NCBI RefSeq assembly: GCF_026262505.1
Contig: NC_067207.1
Coordinates: forward strand, 16,150,082 to 16,214,081
Origin: Trichomonas vaginalis G3
Lineage: Eukaryota > Parabasalia > Trichomonadida > Trichomonadidae
Direction: 5' to 3'
DNA: 64,000 nucleotides
The notes beneath the pieces were generated by a model. That model saw nothing but the letters and a program-made list of their open reading frames with translations, was not told the origin of the DNA and searched no databases. Below, in pieces: positions 37,564-47,857 of the stretch; the stretch's first letter is position 1; the number at the start of each line of letters is the position of its first letter. Made by a program: the position numbers and the translations under genes.

Positions 37564-40107
37564 ATGAATGAGAAACAAATTCTCGGCGTTGCTGGTAACA
37601 GTAATAATGTACACCTTATGACATTAGAATATTATAACGAACATAAAGATGAACTGAAAGGAGAGAAGGGTGACACCGGACCTCAAGGACCACAAGGAAT
37701 ACAAGGACCTCAAGGCGAAAACGGTTTGGATGGTGAAGATGGAAAGGATGAAAAAACTGCTAAATCATGGATATGGAACCTTATAAATACTGGTTTAACA
37801 GCTGCTTCATATGGAGTTCTTCAATACCAAATCGGAAAGATATGGGCAGTACTTGGTGAAGAAGCTTTAGATGACGTTAAAAATGCTTTGAACTTCATTT
37901 CAAATGGTTCGGATACTATTAAAACTTTATCTGGTTGGATGCAAGAAACAAGGAGTCAAATAGATACTGTAAGACGTATAGCAAACAATGCACGTACGGG
38001 ATTGGATACTTTACGAGAAGCACAAAATACACTAAAGGAAGCAAATGATATTCTTGGCTCAGTATCAGACATGCATGAAGATTGGCTTAAAGGTATTGAC
38101 AAATCTTTAAAAAATCACAGTCAGTCTATTGCTGACTACAAGAAAAGTATAGATTTTTTACATAGTGCTATGGACGTACATGATGGAAGCATAAGGAACT
38201 TACTTAATGCTAACAATAACTTACCAGGAACTATTAAAGCATTTATAAAGTCCTTTGTAAAACCGGGTGCTCTAACATTTAGGTCTTTGAGAGCAAGAGC
38301 ATTGAAGTCAAGAGATGCAGAAACTCCAACAGAACCTACAGAAGGAACTGAAACAACAGAAACTCCAGAAGAACCACCAAAGCCAACAGCTAATGAAATA
38401 TTGTTCGAATATTTTCCAAGGTACTCTGTTCTCATTGCATACATTCAAGAAATACTTAAGAAAGCAGACTTGACTTTAGGAGATGATGAAAGTTCTGTAT
38501 ATCTTTCGTTCCAGTTTCAAATAGCAGAACTTTTGAGAAAGATATGCTTAATGTATGACAACATCTCTGATTTCACAAGATATGATGACGACCATGACCC
38601 CGAACACGGTGAAGAAGAAGTTTTACAAACATCCATTAAGACAGGAAAGGTTTTAACTCAAAGTCTCATTATTGACACCAAAGATGGCGAAGTGGACGTT
38701 CTTCAAGAGCTGAAGAAAAATACTTCTTCGGGAGGTGGTGGTAGGTATGAACTTGAAATCAATGAGATAGAAGAGAAATTAGCCGAAAAAGCAGATAAAA
38801 ACCATGTTCATTATATAAGTTCAGACGAACAGATTATAACGGACTACCATGGATATTTAACACAGGATGAAGAAGTGAAGACGAAAGATGTTAATGAAAG
38901 AAGATATAAATACATTCGTGCTAAAGGTTATGACATACGCTGTACTGTACAGTATGACACAGGTAAAGCACCAGAAGCATTTGGTTATAACGATGAAATT
39001 TATGCTTCATACTTCTTTGTTAACGGTGTATTAGTTGAACCAAGATTTATTGAGAGTTAAGCAAAAATAACTTTTGAAGATGCTATTAAAAGTAAAGCTG
39101 ACAAAGATGAACTTGACGCAATGAACAAAGTTTTGAAATCTCATAAACACAATATCTCCGATATAAATGAACTTCAAGCTACATTAAATAGTAAAGCTGA
39201 CAAGAACCATACACATGAATCCTTCACTACTGTTAGAGCAGACGACATAATATTGAACTATACCCTTGGTTCAAGTGCACCTTTAGAGAATCCAAGTACA
39301 AGCGTAAAAGATACTCTAAACTCCTTAAATAACAAATGTATGAATATCGAAGGTCATGTCAGAAACTTTGAAACACATGAACTACCAGCAATGTTAGATA
39401 AGAAAGCAGATAAAGAACATACACATAACTCCTTCTCAACTGTTGCTATAGAAAGTATTGAAGGAACGGTTGGCGGAACTGGTGGGGATGCATTATATTA
39501 TAAACCTCCTAACTTTCCACAAGGTTTAACATCGAATGAAAACATAACAACGAAGAAAGAAATTAGCTGTAAAAATGTTTATGTCATGGATGATGAAAAT
39601 AATGTTAAATTCACTGCTCAAGATTTATATGATAAGAAAGCAGACAAAACAGAGCTTCAAACATTAAAGACTGAAATACTTCAAACATTATATCCTATAG
39701 GCTCTATTTATACGTCAATGAATTCAACAAATCCAGCAAGTGTTTTAGGTTTTGGTACATGGCAGCAGATTGTAGACAAATTCTTATACTGTGCTAACTC
39801 TTCAAAGCAAACAGGAGGTTCGAAGAAAATTACTGAAGCAAACTTACCTGCGCACACTCATACAGGAACGACAAACTTTTCTGGCGACCATAGCCACTCA
39901 TTAAGAGACCACCCATTATACAACTCAGAATATAAAGCTGGCAATGATGTTTTATCTCCATCTTATAACAATGCAGCAAAAAAGATTTTTCGACCAACTG
40001 AACCAGGAGGAAATCATTCACACACTTTCACAACAAATCCAACAGGCTCGGGTGAAGATTACATGCCACCATTTGTGACTGTATTCGCATGGTACCGCGT
40101 TCAATGA
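37564..40107 (+). pseudogene. Tail-fibre-like protein with collagen repeat and phage collar-type end (inner copy, broken)
   Basis: About 845 codons. Order: N-terminal ~35 residues; nine or so Gly-X-Y triplets (GDTGPQGPQGIQGPQGENGL); a long helical region to about residue 240; a Thr/Pro/Glu linker (TPTEPTEGTETTETPEEPP); another helical region; then beta-rich fibre segments each introduced by KADKNHVH/KADKNHTH/KADKEHTH; and a C-terminal collar-type domain with YPIGSIYTSMNSTNPASVLG, paired HTHTG/HSHSL/HSHTF and an FVTVFAWYRVQ end. This is the build of a phage-type receptor-binding fibre. About one break. Confidence 0.75.
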
Positions 40108-40116
40108 ACGCGCTTG

Positions 40117-40141
40117 AGCCTTGACCCAAAGGGTCTAGGCT
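40117..40141. repeat. 25-bp hairpin, orientation B (flipped relative to 19047-19071)
   Basis: Exact reverse complement of the outer copy between identical flanks (CGCTTG on the left, TACCGTCTTG on the right). Confidence 0.85.
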
Positions 40142-40175
40142 TACCGTCTTGAATAAAATCTTTAACTTTACATAA

Positions 40176-41261
40176 ATGAGCTTGAAAGAAGTATTCGAAC
40201 AACATCCATGGAGGTCATTTAAGAAGTTCAATGAAGCTGCAAAGAGTTGGGGATTTACTAACAGAGCTGAAGTGAAAAGGTTCTTTGACAAAAATGTTGT
40301 ACATCAAACAAAAATAAACCCTTACGACTACTTTTTACCAATTTACTCCAACACTCCTGACGCATACCAATTTGACACTCTCATTCAAAGCAGAAAATGT
40401 GGCCATAAACCATTCCTCATCTTCATTAATGTTAACACTCGCAAAGCATATGCATATCCAATGAAAAATAAAGGAACTCGTGAAGTTTTAAGAGTTTTAC
40501 AAAAGTTTGTAGCAGAACATAGCCCAAGTACTTTAACATCAGACCAAGACAGTGCATACCTCAGTAATGAAATCACAGATTTTCTCATTAAGCATAACAT
40601 AACTCACTACACTACTGAAGACCATAACCATAACATACTCGGCATCATAAACCGCTTCATAAGGACTCTCAGAGATTTAAACCAAGAGCGAGACTTTACC
40701 GAAGAAACAATGAAACATTTTCTCGAAGTATATAATTCCTCAACACATTCTACAACAGGACATACACCAAATTCAATGACACAACAAGAAGAAGAAAAGT
40801 ATATACAAAAGAAACGAAGTCAAACACAAAATATCAGAAATTCAACACAATTTACTCTCATTCCTGGAACAAAAGTTCGTGTAGTTCTTGACGACAAACC
40901 GTTGACAAAGAAACTTTTAAGGTTAAGTAGAAACTATTATATCGTAGACTCTACGCAAGGTAATGGATATCTTATAAAAGCTGCCGACGACTCCATTGCG
41001 TTTTATCCTCGTCATAAATTAGTCGAAAGTAGTAATGGCAAACTTGCTGAAACCATTGACGAAGCAAAGCGAGGAGTGGTTATTGAAATACTTGGCTACA
41101 ACATAAACGATGACACTTATAAAGTAAGATATGAAGGAGGCGTTGAAGATGTTATACCATCTAAGAACTTGAGAGAGTCGAAGCCAACACATCTGGGACC
41201 ATTAGAGCGTGAGTACTGGAAAGACAAAAATATGCCAGAAAGAATAAGAAAATTCTTCTAA
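40176..41261 (+). CDS. Maverick integrase (inner copy)
   Basis: 361 residues, few differences from 19106-20191; same DDE-core, TGHTPNSM and C-terminal beta modules. Confidence 0.88.
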   Translation: MSLKEVFEQHPWRSFKKFNEAAKSWGFTNRAEVKRFFDKNVVHQTKINPYDYFLPIYSNTPDAYQFDTLIQSRKCGHKPFLIFINVNTRKAYAYPMKNKGTREVLRVLQKFVAEHSPSTLTSDQDSAYLSNEITDFLIKHNITHYTTEDHNHNILGIINRFIRTLRDLNQERDFTEETMKHFLEVYNSSTHSTTGHTPNSMTQQEEEKYIQKKRSQTQNIRNSTQFTLIPGTKVRVVLDDKPLTKKLLRLSRNYYIVDSTQGNGYLIKAADDSIAFYPRHKLVESSNGKLAETIDEAKRGVVIEILGYNINDDTYKVRYEGGVEDVIPSKNLRESKPTHLGPLEREYWKDKNMPERIRKFF

Positions 41262-41348
41262 ACTTTTTCATTAGATGTAAATCAGACATGAATGAGAACA
41301 GTCATGTATTATTAATGTTTTCATAAATTTACACCAAAAATAATTTTT

Positions 41349-41396
41349 AGGTGAAGAGGTGAGATCTCACCCGTTTTCTCACCTGTTTTTTCACCC
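41349..41396 (+). repeat. Palindromic boundary site, GGTGA flavour
   Basis: After the integrase, just before the cassette leader of the T5orf172-like gene. Confidence 0.8.
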
Positions 41397-41486
41397 TCAT
41401 GAATTTTCATGAATTTCCTTAAGACAGAAAAAATAAAGTTAGTTTTATTTTTATTTATTTTTTTTATTTTGTATGTAAGAACAGAA

Positions 41487-42098
41487 ATGTCAAACATTGA
41501 GTTTGAAACAGTTAGAAAGATTGACAATGACACCAAAGTGGTTAGAATTGGTGATTTCAACGTAAGATACTGTAAGAAATACAACAAATATTCTTTGTCA
41601 GACATTATAACACCATCTGGAAAGAAAACAAAGGACTGGGTTAGAATTGCTTCTACTCAGAAAATTTTGACAAGAAATCCTGAGCTTATGATATCAGTAA
41701 GATTCTATGGAACTACAGCATATCTCATTGACAAAAGTCTTATACCAATAATTCTTCTATGGATTGACCCAGTTGTTGGATATAACTTCATAATTTATGG
41801 TTCATTCGATACGGAACGTTGCAGTGAAGGCTTACTTTACATCGTTCAGAAACCGAAGGACTTCAATACAAAGAGATATAAGATAGGAAGAACATATAAT
41901 ATAACTCAAAGATATGACAGTACAGTCAATAGAGTCAAGGTTGTGTTCGTTAATGATATGAGAGCTGCAGAAACAGAACTACTTGAAAAGTTTGAGAAAA
42001 TGTATGGTGCTCCCATGAAAGGTAAAGAAACGTTTGAAGTAGATGAGATAGATAAAGCTATAAAATTATTTGACGAAGTTGCTGAAAAATACATGTAA
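41487..42098 (+). CDS. T5orf172 / GIY-YIG-like nuclease-domain protein, 203 aa
   Basis: Start taken at MSNIEFETVRKIDND, after the shared leader. N-terminal ~100 residues unrecognised. C-terminal half: GLLYIVQKPKDFNTKRYKIG (GIY-YIG-like first strand with YKIGRT), RTYNITQRYDS, AAETELLEKFEKMYG and ETFEVDEIDKAI, the T5orf172 pattern often paired with KilA-N/Bro-N proteins in large DNA viruses and phages. Absent from the outer Maverick, where a KilA-N-like remnant fills the slot: a cassette swap. Confidence 0.72.
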   Translation: MSNIEFETVRKIDNDTKVVRIGDFNVRYCKKYNKYSLSDIITPSGKKTKDWVRIASTQKILTRNPELMISVRFYGTTAYLIDKSLIPIILLWIDPVVGYNFIIYGSFDTERCSEGLLYIVQKPKDFNTKRYKIGRTYNITQRYDSTVNRVKVVFVNDMRAAETELLEKFEKMYGAPMKGKETFEVDEIDKAIKLFDEVAEKYM

Positions 42099-42165
42099 AG
42101 CGTTTATTTTTTGTCTTTTGTGAAAATTCATGAAATTTGGTCATTTTTCACCAAAAATAATGTTT

Positions 42166-42214
42166 AGGTGAAGAGGTGAGATCTCACCTGTTTTTTCACC
42201 TGTTTTTTCACCCC
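42166..42214 (+). repeat. Palindromic boundary site, GGTGA flavour
   Basis: Between the T5orf172-like cassette and the next cassette; pairs with the inverted site at 43245-43292. Confidence 0.8.
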
Positions 42215-42297
42215 CGTGAATTTTCATGAATTTCCTTAAGATAGAAAAAATAAAGTTAGTTTTATTTTTATTTATTTTTTTATTTTGTATAAAAGAT

Positions 42298-43239
42298 ATG
42301 ATTTCAACAATCGGCACAACAACAATTCAAACAACTACAGCACCAAACTCGTTAGTCATGAATCCTACGTCAATGTTGGTAGAGATGAAAAGCTTTATTC
42401 CTTCTTCATATACTTTTGAAACAGAAATCCAGAAGATAAAGCAAGAACTTTTAACAAGTAATTTAGACTGTAGTGCGAAAGATGAAACAAATGAACAGTA
42501 TCTTTATGAAATGGAGGACCTCATCGACCATTTGCCTAAACTACCTGAAATTCAGCAGCAAAAACTAACTATTCCTGAATTCGACGAAATTGAAGTCAAA
42601 GCAACTGACTCAGTAGAAATTAAGAAATTCATACGTAAAGTAAATTATGAATTCCTTGGTTTTCATTGCAACCATAAAGTTATGGACAAAGATTGCGACA
42701 TGGTTTATAAAAATATTTCTGACCTTTACAAATCCGAAGAATTTAAGACATACGATAACTTTGTTTCATTAGTTGCAAAATGTGTATGGCAGATAAGAGA
42801 TAAAGATAGAAGAGGTAAAGTATGGAATGAACAGATAAAACCAGCAGCTTTTGAGTTAAAGAAAACCATTGACGCCTTAGTTGTTCTAGCTGGTTTTATT
42901 TCAATGTATAACGCAAAAACGATGCCGCAATGTTCAAAATGTAAAGCAGCAATAAGAAAATATAACTACTCAGTCAAAGAGATAGAACGTATGAGAAACG
43001 ACTATGCAGACTTAAAGAAAGAAGCAGCAAACCCAGCAGAAGATAAAATGGATATGTTGACATTTCTTAATAAAAACTATCCAACAGCAGAAGATTTCCT
43101 TCTGTCTGACGTCAAGAAGAAATATAAAGAGACTTTCGGCATGATTAAAACATTCGATGTACTAAAAGAAGAAATAGAAGCTACGAAATTGTTTAGTATT
43201 TCAAATATACATCGTACAATTCATGTAAAACGCTTGTGA
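42298..43239 (+). CDS. Accessory Maverick protein, 313 aa (inner copy)
   Basis: Counterpart of 20918-21799 with 20 more N-terminal residues (MISTIGTTTIQTTTAPNSLV). DNA identity to the outer copy is near complete to about 42700, then falls in a patch to about 43180 with mostly silent changes, then recovers: a recombination mosaic. Confidence 0.6.
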   Translation: MISTIGTTTIQTTTAPNSLVMNPTSMLVEMKSFIPSSYTFETEIQKIKQELLTSNLDCSAKDETNEQYLYEMEDLIDHLPKLPEIQQQKLTIPEFDEIEVKATDSVEIKKFIRKVNYEFLGFHCNHKVMDKDCDMVYKNISDLYKSEEFKTYDNFVSLVAKCVWQIRDKDRRGKVWNEQIKPAAFELKKTIDALVVLAGFISMYNAKTMPQCSKCKAAIRKYNYSVKEIERMRNDYADLKKEAANPAEDKMDMLTFLNKNYPTAEDFLLSDVKKKYKETFGMIKTFDVLKEEIEATKLFSISNIHRTIHVKRL

Positions 43240-43244
43240 AAAAA

Positions 43245-43292
43245 GAGGTGAAAAAACAGGTGAAAAAACAGGTGAGATCTCACCTCTTCACC
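43245..43292 (-). repeat. Palindromic boundary site, GGTGA flavour, inverted
   Basis: Directly after the 313-aa gene, inverse of 42166-42214. Confidence 0.8.
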
Positions 43293-43524
43293 TCAATTAT
43301 ATTTTTGGTCAAAGCTTCCACGAGAGAAAAGATTCCTCATTCGCTAAGGATTCCAAAAATGAAAAAATCATTGATTTCGGCTGAGAAAAAACGGCAAAAC
43401 CCTTCTTCCACGGGAACAAAGAAATAAAGAAGAAATAAAGTAAATTTTTTATTTATTCCCGTGGAAGATAGAGCACTTTTTATTCACGACAAACAAGACA
43501 AACAAAGAAAATAAGAAAATACGG

Positions 43525-43610
43525 CGCTGTCGCGGTTCGAACCACAGACCCTGACCCCTCCATAACACCACCTTAGACCACTGTGCTACGTAGCCTGTCG
43601 ACTTAAGATT
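43525..43610 (-). tRNA. tRNA-like sequence (probably decayed)
   Basis: On the minus strand TAGCACAGTGGTC is a good pol III A box and GGTTCGAACC a good B box; they start 45 bases apart, as in tRNAs. A T-stem (TGTGG/CCGCG) is possible. I could not form a sound acceptor or anticodon stem, so no amino acid can be assigned. Lies in the spacer between accessory cassettes of the inner Maverick, absent from the outer one. Confidence 0.3.
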
Positions 43611-43636
43611 TTATAAATTGCATATTTGACGTAAAT

Positions 43637-43879
43637 TTATTTCCATCTGGCTTCCCACCGCATAAGATATTCATACGTGTTTGTAAGACATTCATTAAAC
43701 TTCTTTTCTATTGCATCTAATCTTGTGTTATTTTTTTCAATAACTTGTCTGTATTCTTCATCATCTCCAGCAGTGTTTGGGTCTTCACATTTAAAATATT
43801 CATTGTTAACCAATTTTTTATCTACAAATTTTATTAGTGTTTGATTCACTTCGTTATGATAACGGTCATATTCTTTCAA
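43637..43879 (-). CDS. Small open frame, 80 aa, unknown (inner Maverick only)
   Basis: Tyr/Asn/Glu-rich, probably helical, starting MKEYDRYHNEVNQTLIK and ending EYLMRWEARWK. No counterpart in the outer Maverick; may be a fragment of an imported gene. Confidence 0.35.
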   Translation of the reverse strand: MKEYDRYHNEVNQTLIKFVDKKLVNNEYFKCEDPNTAGDDEEYRQVIEKNNTRLDAIEKKFNECLTNTYEYLMRWEARWK

Positions 43880-44085
43880 TCTTAAAGCTTAAAGAACTTT
43901 CAACACAGTTTTGAGGGTCTGTCAGTGCGTCAATGAGATAGTATTCGAAGTCAGTCAATAATCTTTTTAAAGTCATTTCATACAGGATAAAATTTAATGT
44001 TGTGAAGAAATAGTGTTTATCTCAGAAAAAATAACGCTAATTTTATTTTTATTTATTTTTTTTTATCTTGTATGTAAAGACAGTA

Positions 44086-44913
44086 ATGTCAACATCAGAG
44101 AACACAACAACTGCTATCGTTCATGAAGTCATAAATGAAGAATACGAGTACATACAGTATAACAAACAGTTACGTCTCATTCGTTCAGTCAAAGATGACA
44201 TGTACCAAATGCAAAGTATAATGAATGCTCTTCGTTCTACAAAGCAAGCATATCATTGGTTTGAAAACCAACAGACAAAAGAACTTTTAGAAGAATTTCC
44301 TCATATGATTGCTTCCCTCGGAAAACCGGGGGAAGAGATTCCGTACGAAAATCGCAAGAATTTGGCTCCTGGTTTGAAAGGTTATTATGTTCATAGACTT
44401 TTAGTAAACGCTGTAGCAATGTGGGCTTCACCTCGTTATGCTTGTTATATTTTCATGATGTTAGATGAACTATATAAAGCAGAACGTGGAGAGATGGAAA
44501 AGAAACTTCATGCAAAAGATGAAGTCATTGAATCCAAAGACAAAAGCATACAGAAAAGAATACCGCGTTCAGTACCAAAAGGAAAGGAAAAGAGTTATAA
44601 GTATATGATTTACACTGAAGAGTTGGAGAAAGAAGAAGATAAAGATATGGTTATGTTACATTTAGTCAGAAGAAACAACAAGAGCTTTTATGACTTAGCT
44701 AAAATATATAAATCTGACAGAAACTGGTTCTATCGTGAAAACTTACCGATTTCAATGACACCGAATGAGCAAATAAAGGAAATTGTCAAAAATACTCTTC
44801 CTCAAACACACTATGACATCAAAGGTTGCACAATACTTACATTCAAAGAAGACTTAACATTACTGAAGGAAAAAATAACAGAATATTTCGATAACTTCAA
44901 AGAGGAAGAATAA
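44086..44913 (+). CDS. KilA-N domain protein (inner copy)
   Basis: Same 275 residues as 22150-22977 as far as I can see. Start after the T-rich leader at MSTSENTTT. Confidence 0.8.
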   Translation: MSTSENTTTAIVHEVINEEYEYIQYNKQLRLIRSVKDDMYQMQSIMNALRSTKQAYHWFENQQTKELLEEFPHMIASLGKPGEEIPYENRKNLAPGLKGYYVHRLLVNAVAMWASPRYACYIFMMLDELYKAERGEMEKKLHAKDEVIESKDKSIQKRIPRSVPKGKEKSYKYMIYTEELEKEEDKDMVMLHLVRRNNKSFYDLAKIYKSDRNWFYRENLPISMTPNEQIKEIVKNTLPQTHYDIKGCTILTFKEDLTLLKEKITEYFDNFKEEE

Positions 44914-44991
44914 AAAAATCTAAGCTAATTTTATTTTTTTTATAAAATTTTATCTCATATGAAAGAACATGAATTTAGAATATTCGGAACT
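44902..44991. repeat. 90-bp target duplication, left copy
   Basis: Maverick sequence from GAGGAAGAATAAAA to TTCGGAACT, present once in the outer Maverick (from 22966) and here repeated at 50890-50979 on the other side of a 5.9-kb insertion. Confidence 0.88.
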
Positions 44992-45295
44992 GAAACAATA
45001 AGAATTACCGAAAAAGTGACAAAACATCAAAAACAGGGAGGGGGTCTCAATTTTTATTACTTATATTATTTTACAATATTTATATAAATACTCTTTATAA
45101 TATATTTTACTATAAAATTATACCTCAAATTCAAAATTTAAATATATTTACATAATTATCTCAAAATTATATTTTTATATATTATTTTTCATATGTATAA
45201 ATCATAATCTATATCTATGCAAATCTCATCTAAAATTTTTTGAAACAAACCGCTACCATTTTATAATGGTCCATCTTAAATTCATCATAAATTCT

Positions 45296-46297
45296 GGTAC
45301 ATGTTAGTACCAGAGTCTTCAAATCTCAAACACTCTGGTACCAACATGTACCAGACGCGAGTTTCCAATGCCCTCGTACGATTTTCTATTAAGATCTTCT
45401 TGAATGAGAAGGTCTTCATAGAAACTCGTACGAGGGCTTCTCTTTTAAATACTCTGGTACCTGCTGGTATCGGAGTCGACTTTACAGCCCTTTCCCCAAT
45501 TTTGAAGCTGGGGAAAGTTTTCAAGCAATGAAAGGAAAGCTCTCGCTATGAGGTGAAAATCTAGAATTTTTACCTCATAGTGAGTAATCCTTTGTTAATT
45601 GCTTGAAAACTTTCTTCAAATTATCAAAATTTCGAGGAAAGTTTCCTTGCTTCAAAGTAGAGATGGAGCCCTTTGAGCCACTGCATATAGGTCAGTGACT
45701 CAAAATACTCCATCTCTACTAGAAATCGCCAAAATTTGGGTCGCAATCTTTGAAATGCGACGCAAGTTTTGGCAATTTCGCGAGGACTTGCTCCATTTGG
45801 TGCATAGATTCACACTCTATGCACCAGATGGAACAATTCTTTCGCTGACAGCGGGAAACTTTGTCTGAATAGTTTAACATTCAGACAAAGTTTCCCGCTG
45901 TCAGAGAGGGAATGGAAGGGTAAGAGGTATATATTCATAATGTATACCTCTTACTCTTCCATTCCCTCAAGAAAGTTCAAAAACTTGGGTGCAATCAGTT
46001 CTGATTGCACCCAAGTTTTTGAACTTTATATAAGGAATTGTTGGCTATGATGTACTGATCATGAATCAGTACATCATAGCCAACAATTCCTTCGCAAACA
46101 GTGGGAAACTTTGTCTGAATAGTTTAACATTCAGACAAAATTTCCCGCTGTCAGGGAGGGAATTAGAGGGTGGGAGATATATAGATAGACTATAAATCTC
46201 TCACCCTTTAATTCCCTCAAGAAAGTTCAAAAACTTGGGTGCAATCAGTTCTGATTGCACCCAAGTTTTTGAATTTTGTATAAGGAATTGTTGGCTA
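45296..46297. repeat. Hairpin array B
   Basis: About fifteen consecutive hairpins. The first seven (to about 45840) have stems with several mismatches. From about 45845 a four-hairpin unit repeats with a 250-bp period: core GGGAAACTTTGTC; ends GAGGGAAT/ATTCCCTC; AAAAACTTGGGTGCAATC; and GGCTATGATGTACTGAT. The last hairpin is cut in its 5' arm where the MULE piece begins at about 46300. Unit order and period equal array A. Confidence 0.9.
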
Positions 46298-46300
46298 TGA

Positions 46301-46419
46301 TGTGGATAGCCGCTGCCAGACCAAATGAATTAACCGTTGTGAATAACGTTTCTGAATCTTTATTTAAAAAGATAAAATATCACGATTTTGGCTGCGTTAA
46401 AAATCAAAGAATTGATGTT
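46301..46419 (+). pseudogene. MULE transposase fragment
   Basis: Encodes WIAAARPNELTVVNNVSESL, also found at 50228 onward in the longer piece. Broken off at both ends by the hairpin array and a nested element. Confidence 0.7.
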
Positions 46420-46526
46420 GTAATAAACAGAAATTCATCAAAAGTGACAGCTCTCAATTTTTTGACATTTGTAAATTCTAAATTAAATGAGAAAAATGAA
46501 ATAATACTAAGCATAATACAATATTC

Positions 46527-47802
46527 TACCCAGATTTTCCTTACTTTTACCACCCCTCTAAAGCTGGAGACACCGCCTATCGTTGGGAGTAGCTATTAAA
46601 TAGAACCGCCAAGGGTATTTTTCGAACTGCCGGTGTAGTTGAAACATCCGACATAATGATTCATTATGCCAAGGTTTGATTCCCATTTAGCCAATTTTTT
46701 TCTTTTTTGGATCATGAATTTTTTTTTGGGTCACTATAAGATTTGTTTCATGTTCTAAATCTGCTGCATATGTAATCTATTTTTATTTACCTATTTTTTA
46801 AAAATCTATTGGATTGCCCAAATTTGATATATTTAAAATCATAAAACTCCAAAAAAACTATAAATATATGTTTTATGCATAGTGCCGATACTCAAATATC
46901 AGATTACTTAGATCCATGAATAATATCCCAATTTTTTTTCTTAAAATTAAACTTCCAAACTTCTTGCAATCTTATTCTTCATCAATTGTAAATTTTTAAA
47001 ACCATTTTTTAAAATAATTTTGCGTAAATTTTATTCTCATGTTGTTTTAATCGAAAATTGATACATTTTCAAAAAAATAATATTGACTTATGAAATTCAT
47101 TTTTAAGGTGAAATAGTATTGTTTTTATTAAAGTATATGAATAATATATAAAAAATTAATGAATAATATAAGCAGATTTTTAGTTTACAAAACAAATATG
47201 AGCAATGCAATTTCAAACTTTTGCTGGCAATTTCGATATTGCTCAAGTTTGTAGTATTTGTGATACCTATAACATCGGCTTAATCAAAATTCGATTTTTC
47301 TTATGAGTTATTGAGAAAATTTGATTGCAATGAGAAGGATTTCGACGTTTTTGATAAACTAAGAGCTGAGCTTTAGGGGTTCAGTTCATTTATGGCTGTA
47401 GTTTGATGCGTAGATCTCTTTTTTATTGTAAATTCTTTCAGCATGGAGATCGAGAATGAATCTTTTGAGAACTTTATGAGTTTTTACACCCGTAAAGAGG
47501 TCCTTCGAGGAAAGATAGTCCAGACTACATGAAGATGTGGGTTAACCAAAAAAATCCGATGGTTTCCCCATATTCATGTAGATCTTCGAAAAAATGAGCA
47601 CCAAAAAAGCCAAAAAAATAGGCTTTTTATTGGATTTGTACACTAGATCAATAACCTATTTAGGATCTGACACTCTTTTTAGCCAGAGATATGAGGTCCT
47701 TTCTAGGAAAACGATCTATTCATCCATAAAAAAAATGAATTATCGTTTTCCCCAGAAATTACATGGGGAGTGGTAAAAGTAAGGAAAATCTGGGTAGATT
47801 TA
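46527..47802. mobile_element. Non-autonomous element with ~31-bp inverted ends
   Basis: Begins TCTACCCAGATTTTCCTTAC and ends with the complement (one indel). About 1.28 kb, no open frame of note. Superfamily not determined; no clear target duplication. Confidence 0.6.
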
Positions 47803-47857
47803 ATTATAATTAGGAAAAAGTTAGTTTTGAGAGTACTTTTCATAGGCATATAGAATG

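Noticed and set aside
41409-41486. Hydrophobic N-terminal signal sequence (MNFLKTEKIKLVLFLFIFF) on accessory proteins
   Set aside because: The same DNA leader precedes unrelated genes and is out of frame before the KilA-N gene, so it is more likely untranslated.
43236-43427. 63-aa open frame starting MKKEVKKQVKKQV
   Set aside because: Its start is simply the translated inverted boundary site; no conservation in the outer copy.
45285-45531. Two overlapping 76-79 aa open frames on opposite strands
   Set aside because: Both are readings of hairpin arms in array B.
46610-46685. tRNA gene with B box GGTTTGATTCC
   Set aside because: A/B spacing is about 37 bases, U33 and a sound T-stem are missing, and it lies in a non-autonomous element; at most a tRNA-derived scrap.
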